This document shows positions 1-8,256 of a stretch of DNA of 64,000 nucleotides, in pieces. Both the position numbers and the translations under genes were made by a program. Numbering within the stretch: position 1 is the stretch's first letter; every line of letters begins with the position of its first letter. The DNA comes from Kriegella aquimaris (GTDB lineage: Bacteria; Bacteroidota; Bacteroidia; Flavobacteriales; Flavobacteriaceae), in contig NZ_FNGV01000011.1 of the NCBI RefSeq assembly GCF_900103215.1, positions 1 to 64,000 of the forward strand, in the 5' to 3' direction. The notes under the pieces were generated by a model. It ran no database searches, had not been told where the DNA came from, and saw only the letters and a list, made by a program, of their open reading frames with translations.

Positions 1-75
1 TTTTTTGCCTTTAATCCGAAGTTGGGCAACTTAACGAGTTTAAAAGGTTTTTGAACGAATGGAAACCCCTTAGAA

Positions 76-84
76 TGGGGCCTG
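76..84 (+). promoter_or_regulatory. Upstream 9-mer shared with the paralogous gene at 4754
   Basis: The sequence TGGGGCCTG lies 30 bases before the start of the small secreted-protein gene at 114. The identical 9-mer occurs at 4697-4705 upstream of its paralogue at 4754. In both places an AT-rich TTAT(T/C)T(A/T)TA-like stretch follows 8-10 bases later, which could be the -7 region. A shared promoter or operator is inferred; no regulator is identified. Confidence 0.35.
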
Positions 85-113
85 TGGCGTTTTATTTATA
101 TAAAACGCAAGTC

Positions 114-338
114 ATGAAAACTATCTTAACTATCACTTTTGTTCTTTTTATCGGAATGGCCGCCCAAGCCCAAGAAGCTAAAATCGATACCAATATAGCT
201 GAGGTTGAAATGGCCGATACCAAAGAAGTTAAGTTGGAGAGCAAGACTGAAGTTGCCCGTTTGTACAAGTTTAAGAATTCAAGGGTAAAAAAAGCTTTGG
301 CCTTTACCACTAAAAGAAACAAAGCTAAAATGGCTTAA
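114..338 (+). CDS. Small secreted protein with basic C-terminal tail (paralogue of 4754)
   Basis: A 74-residue protein of unknown function. The N-terminus is a signal peptide (MKTILTITFVLFIGMAAQAQ), so export is expected. The mature part has an acidic, Glu/Asp-rich first half and a strongly basic last 28 residues (10 Lys/Arg, no acidic residue) beginning VARLYKFKNSRVKKAL. The gene at 4754 has the same architecture and an almost identical tail. I chose the ATG at 114 over the upstream in-frame ATG at 51 because it places the signal peptide at the start. The family is not recognised; a cell-surface, envelope or peptide-like role is possible but unproven. Confidence 0.75.
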   Translation: MKTILTITFVLFIGMAAQAQEAKIDTNIAEVEMADTKEVKLESKTEVARLYKFKNSRVKKALAFTTKRNKAKMA

Positions 339-363
339 TCCTTTTCTTCACCGCTTAACTGTT

Positions 364-1059
364 TTATTCTTGCTGAACGATATCCTTTAGAACATCCCAT
401 ACATTTTGCGCCAAAATTTTGTGTCCTTCAACGGTGGGGTGTATGCCATCGGTTTGATTCAAATCAGGAACCCCGGCTACATCTTCCAATAAAAAGGGAA
501 TTAATGCCGCATTATTCTTTTTAGCCAGATCGGGAAAAATATTTCTAAATTCTGAAGTATACGCCTCGCCCATGTTAGGGGGAATCTGCATACCGGCAAG
601 AACTATTTGTGTTTTTGGATTTTTCTTTCGTACCATATCGATAATGGTTTGAAGATTGCTTCTGGTTTCGTGTAACGGTATTCCGCGAAGACCGTCATTG
701 GCTCCTAATTCCAATACAAAGATAGCGGTGCGTTGATTCAGTACCCAGTCCAACCTATTCTTTCCTCCCGAAGTTGTTTCGCCACTCAAACCCGCATTTA
801 CTACGGTGTAATCGAGTTGTAGCGAATCCAATCTTTTTTGTATCAGCGCAGGAAAAGCATTTTCAGGATTCAGTCCCATTCCCGCTGTCAAACTATTTCC
901 AAAGAACAAAATCACTTTACTTTCCGAAACTGGTGTGGCTTCCACCTGCAAGTTGGAATCTTTTACATCGGTACTTTTTGGTTTTTTCGATGCGGTATCC
1001 CCACAGCTTACGATAACCATAAATATCAAAAAATAACAAAACTTTAATAGGTTGCGCAT
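364..1059 (-). CDS. tesA: TesA-like SGNH/GDSL arylesterase, lipoprotein
   Basis: A 231-residue SGNH hydrolase of the TesA (acyl-CoA thioesterase I / lysophospholipase L1) type, which hydrolyses acyl esters or thioesters in the periplasm. The signal peptide ends in a lipobox with Cys19 (VIVSC), so it should be lipid-anchored. Block I is FFGNSLTAG with nucleophile Ser56 (GNSL instead of GDSL); block III is GANDG, and the C-terminal DGIHPT supplies the Asp-His pair. It is divergent from the ABC transporter genes starting at 1134, an arrangement also seen in proteobacteria where tesA neighbours ybbA-ybbP. That conserved adjacency supports both calls. Confidence 0.88.
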   Translation of the reverse strand: MRNLLKFCYFLIFMVIVSCGDTASKKPKSTDVKDSNLQVEATPVSESKVILFFGNSLTAGMGLNPENAFPALIQKRLDSLQLDYTVVNAGLSGETTSGGKNRLDWVLNQRTAIFVLELGANDGLRGIPLHETRSNLQTIIDMVRKKNPKTQIVLAGMQIPPNMGEAYTSEFRNIFPDLAKKNNAALIPFLLEDVAGVPDLNQTDGIHPTVEGHKILAQNVWDVLKDIVQQE

Positions 1060-1133
1060 AATACTATGGTCTTAAAATCAAAATCATTTCCTTATTTTTC
1101 CCTGTGTTCAAGAAATAGGATTAAAAAAATTAT

Positions 1134-1823
1134 ATGACAAAGATATTAAACGTTCGCAATCTTGGGAAGATCTATACGAGCGGATCAAAGAAACTTACAG
1201 TATTGGATGATATTTCTTTTGACATCACCGAAGGTGATACATTTGCTATTGTTGGACCTTCTGGTAGCGGTAAAACCACCTTGCTGGGTCTTTGTGCCGG
1301 ACTCGACCGACCCGACTCAGGTTCTATTGAACTATGCGGTGTGTCACTAACTAGTTTGAGCGAAGATGAAAGAGCCGTGTTGCGAAATCAGAAAGTAGGA
1401 TTTATTTTTCAAGATTTTCAATTGTTGCCCACACTGACAGCTTTGGAAAATGTAAGCGTACCTATGGAATTGCAAGGGTCGAAAAATGCAAGCAAAATTG
1501 CCATCGAACTCTTGGATAAAGTAGGTTTGGCAGACCGCCGTCATCATTATCCCTCACAACTTTCGGGCGGGGAACAGCAGCGGGTAGCCCTTGCACGAGC
1601 TTTCTCGAACACACCGGCCATATTATTTGCAGATGAGCCTACAGGAAATTTAGATGAAGAAACAGGGGAGAAGGTTGTGCAGTTGTTGTTTGATCTAAAC
1701 AAAGACGCCGGTACTACTTTGGTTATTGTTACACACGACCTTGACCTTGCAAAGCGAAATCAACACATCTTGAGACTAAAGGGTGGTAAAATTTTGGTCG
1801 ATGAAAACACCTTGGTATCGTGA
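1134..1823 (+). CDS. ybbA: ABC transporter ATP-binding protein, YbbA/LolD type
   Basis: A 229-residue ATPase subunit of the MacB/LolD/YbbA class. Walker A GPSGSGKTT is at residues 41-49, followed by Q-loop FIFQDFQLLP, signature LSGGEQQRVALARA (about 143) and Walker B ILFADEPTGNLD with the catalytic Glu. It overlaps the permease gene by four bases (GTGA), so the two are translationally coupled and should form one complex. Its transport substrate is unknown; the family is linked to lipoprotein or envelope processes. It lies beside the TesA-like gene, as in the E. coli ybbA-tesA locus. Confidence 0.92.
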   Translation: MTKILNVRNLGKIYTSGSKKLTVLDDISFDITEGDTFAIVGPSGSGKTTLLGLCAGLDRPDSGSIELCGVSLTSLSEDERAVLRNQKVGFIFQDFQLLPTLTALENVSVPMELQGSKNASKIAIELLDKVGLADRRHHYPSQLSGGEQQRVALARAFSNTPAILFADEPTGNLDEETGEKVVQLLFDLNKDAGTTLVIVTHDLDLAKRNQHILRLKGGKILVDENTLVS

Positions 1824-4375
1824 GCAATAACCTTGGTGTATTTTCAAAGGCGGGTGTGAGGTGGCTGTTAAAGATGGCATGGCGTGATGGTAAGGCCAGT
1901 GGTCGACGACTCTTTCTTTTCATGGCATCGATTGTTCTAGGCATTGCCGCAGTGGTCTCTATTCAGTCATTTAGTGATAATCTCAAACAAAATATCGCAC
2001 TACAATCAAAGGCGTTGATGGGGGCCGACTTTATCATTGATAGCAGGCAACCGGCTAATGAAAGAGTCGTGGAAATCATTGATTCGCTGGGTGGGGCAGA
2101 CGGTAGGGAGGTGAATTTCGCTTCTATGGTCGCTTTTCCAAAAAGTGGTGCTACTAAGTTGGTTCGCGTTCGGGGTATCGAAGGAGGTTTTCCTTTTTAT
2201 GGAAAATTGGAAACGGAACCCTTATCCGCTGCAAAAAAATATCAAGATGGGGGAGGTGCTCTCGTGGATGCCACGGTGATGCTGCAATTTGACCTCAATG
2301 TAGGTGATTCTATAAAGGTTGGTGAGATAACGCTGCCCATTTTAGGAGCTTTGGAATCCGCACCGGGAGATAATGCCATCTCCAGTTCGGTAGCGCCCTC
2401 GGTCATCGTAGATTATGGACTTGTTCAGGGAACGGGACTGCTGCAAAAAGGAAGCCGTCTAGAGTACAATTATTATTTTGTGGCGGATGCCAATACGGAT
2501 CTTAATAAATTGGATAAAACAATTGATCCGATTCTCGATGCTGAAAATGCCGATTTAGATACCCATACTTCGACCAGTCAGCGCTTAGGCCGCAGATATG
2601 AGAATGTAGGTAAATTTTTGAATCTAGTAGCTTTTATTGCTTTGTTATTAGGGTGCGTTGGCATCGCTAGTTCTGTTCATATTTATATCAAAGAGAAATT
2701 AAGATCGGTTGCCGTGCTCAAATGTCTGGGGGCAACCAGAAAGCAAACCTTTTTGATTTATCTGATACAGATAGCAGGAATGGGACTTATTGGTGGGATT
2801 ATAGGAACGATAGCAGGATTGTTATTACAACAGGTTTTTCCATTGTTTTTACAATCGTTTCTACCTTTTGAGGTGCAACTATCGTTTGCAGTTCAACCGA
2901 TAATTATGGGACTTTTGCTTGGTGTTTTTATGTCGGTGCTATTTGCACTGCTACCGCTTCTTGGTACTTGGTATGTATCTCCCCTTCAAGTATTACGCGT
3001 TCAGGAAGATGCCTCTCTGCGGTCACGTAAGGCCACGGTCTTGGTGCTTTCTGCTATTATGTTGTTCATTTTTGCATTCTCTTACTGGTTGTTGGATAAT
3101 TTGCGGTTTGCTCTTGCCTTTGTGGCAGGTATTTTGGTTACTTTTTCCATTTTGGGGGGAATTGCCGTCCTTTTTATGAAAGGGATTAAAAGATATTTTC
3201 CTTCTTCTTGGGGCTTTCTGGCCCGTCAGAGTTTGTTGAATCTTTTTCGGCCCAATAACCAGACAATGGTATTGATATTGGCAATAGGTGTAGGGGCTTT
3301 TCTAATCAGTACCTTATATTTTACAAAAGACATTTTGTTGGCGAAAGCAACCTTGGAAAAGCAAGATCAAAGTCCGAATCTAATATTGCTTGATGTGCAG
3401 ACCGCGCAAAAGGAATCCGTAGCCAAAAGTATTACCCTGAAGGGGTTACCAATACTTGATAATATACCGATTATCGCTATGCGCATGCAGCGTATCAATG
3501 GCCGTTCGGTAGACGACATTCGATTAGACTCGACTTCTACAATCAATCAATGGATATTGAACCATGAGTTTCGGGTGACCTATAGAGACTCTTTGGTATC
3601 GTCTGAAAATTTGGTCGCTGGTGAATGGATCGGTTCGGCATCTCCCAATACACTTATTCCTATTTCTGTGGCCGAGAACGTGGCCGGTGATTCACAGGTT
3701 GTCGTAGGTGATTCTCTTGTATTTAATGTTCAAGGTGTATTGATGAATACCAGAGTGGCAAGTATTCGAGCTGTTGATTGGAGTCGCATGCAACCTAATT
3801 TCTCGATTGTTTTTCCATCAGGGGTATTAGAAAATGCACCGCAGTTTCATGTGCTTTCGACTAATGTGCCAAATAGGACGGCTTCAGCAGAATTGCAGCG
3901 CGAGCTTGTAGGTAAATTTCCTAATGTGACCATAATCGACCTTCGTCAAGTGCTGGTCATTATAGAAGGTATTCTCGATAAAATTTCTTGGGTCATCAAT
4001 TTTATGGCCTTCTTCAGTATTTTAACCGGTATTATTGTTTTGATCGGTTCGGTACGAACCAGTAAATATCAGCGCATTAAAGAGAGTGTCTTATTACGAA
4101 CGTTAGGAGCGAAAAGTGCACAAATTCTGAAAATCACCGCGTTAGAATATCTTTATTTAGGGGTTTTGGGCAGCGGCATAGGTATTTTATTGTCTTTAAT
4201 AAGCAGTCTGTTGCTGGCCAAGTGGGTTTTTGAAACGACTTTCGTACCGTCTTGGGTTCCCTTTGGATTATTATTGCCGGGTATTACGATATTGGTACTG
4301 CTCATTGGTTTGGGGAATAGCCGTAGCGTATTGAACAGTCCTCCCTTGGAGGTGCTCCGAAAAGAAGGGAGTTAG
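1820..4375 (+). CDS. ybbP: ABC transporter permease, YbbP/FtsX family
   Basis: An 851-residue inner-membrane permease. It has the double FtsX layout: an N-terminal membrane anchor, a large periplasmic domain, three membrane segments (about 265-390), two central segments (about 410-460), a second periplasmic domain and three C-terminal segments. The motif EKLRSVAVLKCLGATRKQ resembles the coupling-helix region of FtsX domains and recurs in the second half as KESVLLRTLGAKSAQ. The start is GTG at 1820, overlapping the ATPase stop. Length and topology match YbbP. The substrate is not known. Confidence 0.9.
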   Translation: MSNNLGVFSKAGVRWLLKMAWRDGKASGRRLFLFMASIVLGIAAVVSIQSFSDNLKQNIALQSKALMGADFIIDSRQPANERVVEIIDSLGGADGREVNFASMVAFPKSGATKLVRVRGIEGGFPFYGKLETEPLSAAKKYQDGGGALVDATVMLQFDLNVGDSIKVGEITLPILGALESAPGDNAISSSVAPSVIVDYGLVQGTGLLQKGSRLEYNYYFVADANTDLNKLDKTIDPILDAENADLDTHTSTSQRLGRRYENVGKFLNLVAFIALLLGCVGIASSVHIYIKEKLRSVAVLKCLGATRKQTFLIYLIQIAGMGLIGGIIGTIAGLLLQQVFPLFLQSFLPFEVQLSFAVQPIIMGLLLGVFMSVLFALLPLLGTWYVSPLQVLRVQEDASLRSRKATVLVLSAIMLFIFAFSYWLLDNLRFALAFVAGILVTFSILGGIAVLFMKGIKRYFPSSWGFLARQSLLNLFRPNNQTMVLILAIGVGAFLISTLYFTKDILLAKATLEKQDQSPNLILLDVQTAQKESVAKSITLKGLPILDNIPIIAMRMQRINGRSVDDIRLDSTSTINQWILNHEFRVTYRDSLVSSENLVAGEWIGSASPNTLIPISVAENVAGDSQVVVGDSLVFNVQGVLMNTRVASIRAVDWSRMQPNFSIVFPSGVLENAPQFHVLSTNVPNRTASAELQRELVGKFPNVTIIDLRQVLVIIEGILDKISWVINFMAFFSILTGIIVLIGSVRTSKYQRIKESVLLRTLGAKSAQILKITALEYLYLGVLGSGIGILLSLISSLLLAKWVFETTFVPSWVPFGLLLPGITILVLLIGLGNSRSVLNSPPLEVLRKEGS

Positions 4376-4414
4376 GTACTTTTGCATACATTTTTGGATA
4401 AGTACTACTAAATT

Positions 4415-4445
4415 ATCTCTTAAGTCCTTAAGAGATTATTCTTTC
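4415..4445 (+). terminator. Probable terminator after the ABC permease
   Basis: A perfect 10-bp inverted repeat (ATCTCTTAAG, 2-base loop, CTTAAGAGAT) lies 40 bases after the permease stop and is followed by a mixed T-rich run. The stem is AT-rich and the T-tract interrupted, so it is a moderate call. The symmetry would also fit a protein-binding palindrome. Confidence 0.45.
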
Positions 4446-4696
4446 ATGTATTAATGCGAATTCCTTTCAAAAAAAATCTGAAAGATATATTCTTTAAAAT
4501 TCTTATTTAAAAGAAGGATATTTCGACCTTTTAACAATTCTTACCATTAGGAAATACTTCTAAAACATCGACTAAAAGCAAAGTTTTTCGATAGCGTGAA
4601 TTTTGTACTTCAAACGTTTATCGAACCTTTTTTACACTTTATGGATATTTTTGTCAGTCGCCTAAAATAAGGGGGTTTCAGCGATATGTAATCAAT

Positions 4697-4705
4697 TGGG
4701 GCCTG
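4697..4705 (+). promoter_or_regulatory. Upstream 9-mer shared with the gene at 114
   Basis: Exact copy of TGGGGCCTG found at 76-84. It is followed by TTATCTTTATG at 4715-4725, which contains TATCTTTA, one base away from the Bacteroidota -7 consensus TAnnTTTG. It sits 49 bases before the start codon. That the two paralogues share it suggests co-regulation or recent duplication including the promoter. Confidence 0.35.
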
Positions 4706-4753
4706 CTTTCGAGGTTATCTTTATGTAACCAGATCATAAGTAAAAACCTACAG

Positions 4754-5011
4754 ATGAAAGCATTTTTGACCCTACTAATAGTTCTTCTTTTTGGAGCGAC
4801 GGCTCTAGCCCAAAATATAGAAAACAATGTTGACGTGGAAACTTTTAAAATGGATCTTGTTTTGGATAGTAGCACTACTACTATTGTCCCTGGTATCGAA
4901 ATTACGAAATCAGAACAGGATCAAGTGGCGCGCCTTTACAAGTTCAAAAATTCAAGAGTAAAGAAAGCGTTGACCTTTACTACCAAAAGAAACAAAGCCA
5001 AAATGGCCTAA
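4754..5011 (+). CDS. Small secreted protein with basic C-terminal tail (paralogue of 114)
   Basis: An 85-residue exported protein with a clear signal peptide ending in LAQ. The mature N-terminal part is acidic and variable. The last 28 residues (VARLYKFKNSRVKKAL onward) differ from those of the gene at 114 at one position only (Thr for Ala). Over those 28 codons the two genes differ at 13 synonymous codons and one non-synonymous codon, so the tail is under strong protein-level constraint. No known domain is recognised and the function is unknown. Confidence 0.78.
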   Translation: MKAFLTLLIVLLFGATALAQNIENNVDVETFKMDLVLDSSTTTIVPGIEITKSEQDQVARLYKFKNSRVKKALTFTTKRNKAKMA

Positions 5012-5022
5012 TTCATAGATTT

Positions 5023-5130
5023 ATGATAACAATACTTTTATTGCCCGTAGTTTTGTTTTATATAGTAATTTCATTTTCCAAACGGAAAAAACAATTGTGC
5101 TTAATTAGAGTACGCGCAAAGAGGCGTTAA
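5023..5130 (+). CDS. Possible 35-residue single-pass membrane peptide
   Basis: A short frame starting 12 bases after the stop of the gene at 4754. The first ~20 residues are a continuous hydrophobic segment (ITILLLPVVLFYIVISF), and the rest is highly basic (KRKKQ...RVRAKRR) with one cysteine. The positive-inside pattern fits a small inner-membrane protein with a cytoplasmic tail. Support is only the composition and operon-like spacing. Chance is a real alternative at this length. Confidence 0.3.
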   Translation: MITILLLPVVLFYIVISFSKRKKQLCLIRVRAKRR

Positions 5131-5176
5131 AAAGATTCTACTATTGACTGTACCTTTTTGAGGAGTATAGTAGCTA

Positions 5177-6391
5177 TTAGTCTACAGAGTGAATTTGTTC
5201 ACTCACTTCTTTAAAAGTTATAATGTAATGGGTTCCTTTCTTCGTGTAATCTCTATCTACCGTTCCTTTCAATTGTCGGGCAAGATTATAAATTAATTTT
5301 AAACCAAGTGATTTCCTGGTGGTTGGCGATGCTGCTTCTGGGAAGCCAATTCCATTATCGCCAATATTTAACTTATAATCTTTATTATTATGGTGCTCCA
5401 TTTCAATGTGGATAACCCCTTGACTGTCATCTTTAATTCCGTATTTTAAAGAGTTCGTAATTACTTCATTGATTAGGAGCCCAAGGGGAATGGCCGTATC
5501 GATATCTAACTTAATTTCTGGAATTTCTATTTTTAGTTTTACATTATTGTTCGCACCCTTGATCGAATTAATAAGATATTCTGCCAAATCTTTTACGTAA
5601 GACCGGTATTCAATTTTTGCAAGATCATTACGCATATAAAGCATCTCATGAACCATGGCCATTGAAATAACTCTGTTTTGACTACTTTTAATAAGACTCT
5701 TTATGTTTTCATCTTCAATACTTCTAGATTGTAAGTTCAACAAACTTGAAACGGTCTGTAAATTATTTTTGACCCTATGATGTATTTCTTTTAACAAAGT
5801 TTCCTTTTCCTTGATGCGCAACTCCACTTCATTTCTAGATTTATAGAGATTATGATGGGCTTTAAGTAAATTTTTTCCCAGAACATCTCCCATGAGATAC
5901 ACTGAAAAAAAAACACTAAGGAAACTGAATAAATTCCGGGATGATTCGGGGACCATATTTTCGGTAAATGACAAATCTGTGGTAGACTCAATATAGAGTA
6001 TAATAACGATCAACATGTTGAGATACAGGTACACTTTTCCATAAAGTCTTGTAGTTGCATATCCTGTCAAAACAATAAGGGCCAAAACGAAAATGAAAGG
6101 GCTGTTAATGCCGCCACTAAAAAGTGTTATAATTACGGCACAAATTAGAGCGACTATCGATGTGATGTTATAAGTTATAACAAGGTTTTTGTGTTTATAA
6201 TATGCCAGGGTATTGATGATATTAATCACACTATATGCAAAAAAAGCAAAAGGTAAAATACGATAGATATCTAAGGTATATAAACACATTAACCCTAAAA
6301 CCACCGAAATAATGGAGGAAAAGTAATTGACACGCAGTGTGAGTTGAACTTTATCTTTTAATCGATAGGTGTCTTTGACAAATAAGCCCAT
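5177..6391 (-). CDS. Membrane sensor histidine kinase, HisKA_2 type
   Basis: A 404-residue sensor kinase. About six N-terminal membrane segments (residues 15-180) form the input module with no separate periplasmic domain. A short coiled linker follows, then HisKA_2 with phospho-acceptor His in EIHHRVKNNLQT (about 205), and an HATPase_c domain with N-box LLINEVITNSLKYG, G1 box GDNGIGFP and G2 SLGLKLI. It is an orphan, with no response regulator adjacent. The next gene upstream on the same strand, at 6656, is a paralogue with the same domain order, so the pair arose by tandem duplication. The signal is unknown. Confidence 0.9.
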   Translation of the reverse strand: MGLFVKDTYRLKDKVQLTLRVNYFSSIISVVLGLMCLYTLDIYRILPFAFFAYSVINIINTLAYYKHKNLVITYNITSIVALICAVIITLFSGGINSPFIFVLALIVLTGYATTRLYGKVYLYLNMLIVIILYIESTTDLSFTENMVPESSRNLFSFLSVFFSVYLMGDVLGKNLLKAHHNLYKSRNEVELRIKEKETLLKEIHHRVKNNLQTVSSLLNLQSRSIEDENIKSLIKSSQNRVISMAMVHEMLYMRNDLAKIEYRSYVKDLAEYLINSIKGANNNVKLKIEIPEIKLDIDTAIPLGLLINEVITNSLKYGIKDDSQGVIHIEMEHHNNKDYKLNIGDNGIGFPEAASPTTRKSLGLKLIYNLARQLKGTVDRDYTKKGTHYIITFKEVSEQIHSVD

Positions 6392-6655
6392 AACTTCAGC
6401 ATTTTAGTTGGTATAGCGGGAATAGTTCGTTAACCTTACTAATAGGAAAGATAAATAAAATAATAGTCTTACAAAAAAGCGCAACATATAGCTAAAGTTG
6501 GAGTCAGCGTATGGTAGAAACGAAAGGGGTCGACTAAATTTTAGTATAGCGTACCAACTCTTTTCTATTTCAGGTAGATTGAATTCGAAAGATTTCTAGG
6601 TTTTATCTTGATACGCTTATTAAGTAATAAGCAATTTTAAAATGAAAAGGTAGTT

Positions 6656-7876
6656 CTAAGTGGTTGGCTTAAAATGCTTGTCCTTGTCTTGAAATGAGAT
6701 GCTATAGTTGGTTCCTTTTTTAGAGAAATCACGTTCTATGGAACTTCTTAATTGTCTGGCAAGGTTATGAATTAGCTTTAGACCCAACGAATTGGCTTTC
6801 TTGAAATCTAACTTATGCGAAAAACCTACGCCATCATCACTAATTTCTAGGGTGTACATGCCCATGTCTTCCTGTTTCTTAAGAATAATATCTATTTGTC
6901 CTACATCATTTTTATCATAACCGTATTTAAGGGAATTGGTAACCGCTTCGTTAATTAAAAGGCCTAGGGGAATGGCAGTATCAATTCCCAACATGATATC
7001 CGGTATATCTATATTTACCGAAATATTCACATTTTTTTTATTTGCCGATTTCATCAGGTATTTTACCAATTCTTGTACATAGGGTTTAAAATCGATTTTT
7101 GAAAGATTATCTTTCATATAGAGCATTTCATGAATCATAGCCATGGAGAGTACCCTTGTTTGGCAACTGCCCAACAATTCCTTTACTTGCTCGTTTGCCG
7201 AATATTTTGATTGAAGGTTAAGTAGGCTTGAAATGGTTTGTAAGTTGTTTTTGACCCTATGGTGTACTTCCCGCAACAACATTTCCTTTTCCACTATGCG
7301 ATTTTCAAGTTCAGATTTTGATTTGTATAATTTATGATGGGCCTTAATTAAATCTCTTCCAAATATATTGCCCAACAGGTAGACTCCGAAGAGTACGCTT
7401 GCCAAGCTAAAAATATTCTGCGATTCCGAAGGTATTTGATTTGTAATGAAATCTAACTGAAAAAATCCCATGACATAAATCAAAATAATAATCATGAGAA
7501 CAATGTACAGATAAACCTTGCCGAAGAAACGAGTAGAGACATACCCCGCCAAGACAATAATGGAGAGAATGAAAATAAAGGGACTATTTATACCTCCGCT
7601 ATAAATAGTTATTATAAAAGTACTTACTAATGACAATAAGGTGGTGGTAAGGGCCATTACGGTCAAATTACCATGCTTTTTAAAGACTAAAGAGTTGAGT
7701 AGATTAAAAATCGAATAAAGGAAGAATACGTAAGGAATGGGACCATGGATATTTAAAAAGTAAATGCATAAAAAAGCGAACAATACACTCAGGATCGATG
7801 AAACATAATTGAATTTTAAGAGCAATCGAGTTTTGTCCTCAGTCCTACTTTCATACGTATTTGTAATTCCCACCAT
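6656..7876 (-). CDS. Membrane sensor histidine kinase, HisKA_2 type (tandem paralogue)
   Basis: A 406-residue kinase closely resembling the one at 5177: six predicted membrane helices, HisKA_2 with EVHHRVKNNLQT, and HATPase_c with LLINEAVTNSLKYG and SDDGVGFS. The membrane core motif SGGINSPFIF is the same in both proteins, and the C-terminal catalytic half is also highly similar. A 264-base gap separates the two genes, so they may have separate promoters. No partner regulator is adjacent. Confidence 0.9.
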   Translation of the reverse strand: MVGITNTYESRTEDKTRLLLKFNYVSSILSVLFAFLCIYFLNIHGPIPYVFFLYSIFNLLNSLVFKKHGNLTVMALTTTLLSLVSTFIITIYSGGINSPFIFILSIIVLAGYVSTRFFGKVYLYIVLMIIILIYVMGFFQLDFITNQIPSESQNIFSLASVLFGVYLLGNIFGRDLIKAHHKLYKSKSELENRIVEKEMLLREVHHRVKNNLQTISSLLNLQSKYSANEQVKELLGSCQTRVLSMAMIHEMLYMKDNLSKIDFKPYVQELVKYLMKSANKKNVNISVNIDIPDIMLGIDTAIPLGLLINEAVTNSLKYGYDKNDVGQIDIILKKQEDMGMYTLEISDDGVGFSHKLDFKKANSLGLKLIHNLARQLRSSIERDFSKKGTNYSISFQDKDKHFKPTT

Positions 7877-8256
7877 TTTCTGTTTGAAAATATATGTTAA
7901 AATTTACCTGGTTTTTTGCATAAGACACTGTTTTTTCGTCAGGGCAATCGAATTAGTCGTTGAAAAGTACTCTTTTGTAAGCTATTATGTCTTTTGAAAA
8001 GTTGCTTCATACAAATGCATTTTTGTAAATCCATTCATTTTTTATAGTATTTTCTTACAATTACGTAAAAAAAATCGTTAAAGCAAGATTGTATTTTCTT
8101 TTAAAATATACTTTTTACTTATTTTATTTTAAAAAAATCGTTTTTAGCCTTTTGAAAATTTGAAAAGCGGAGAGGGCATGGAGGGGAATGGTCATAAAAA
8201 AAACGGCAATCGTTGCGATTGCCGTTCGTAAATTAAATGCAGTGATTAATTTTAAA
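7877..8256. other. 380-bp AT-rich gap upstream of the kinase and downstream of secA
   Basis: No gene is supported. The left part should carry the promoter of the kinase at 6656, and the right end holds the secA terminator (8195-8226). The middle is very AT-rich with homopolymer runs. Confidence 0.5.
8195..8226 (-). terminator. Rho-independent terminator of secA
   Basis: Read on the minus strand, a perfect 10-bp stem ACGGCAATCG / CGATTGCCGT with a 3-base loop is followed directly by eight T residues. It lies about 30 bases beyond the secA stop codon, which makes it a textbook intrinsic terminator. Confidence 0.9.

Larger units (their letters stand above)
4376..4753. other. 378-bp gap between ABC permease and small secreted protein
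   Basis: Apart from the palindrome at 4415-4436 and the shared upstream element at 4697-4705, this AT-rich stretch shows no convincing gene. It probably contains the promoter of the gene at 4754 near its right end. Confidence 0.5.

Noticed and set aside
51-113. Longer start for the first small secreted protein
   Set aside because: It would add 21 residues before a complete signal peptide and cover the shared upstream element; the ATG at 114 is better.
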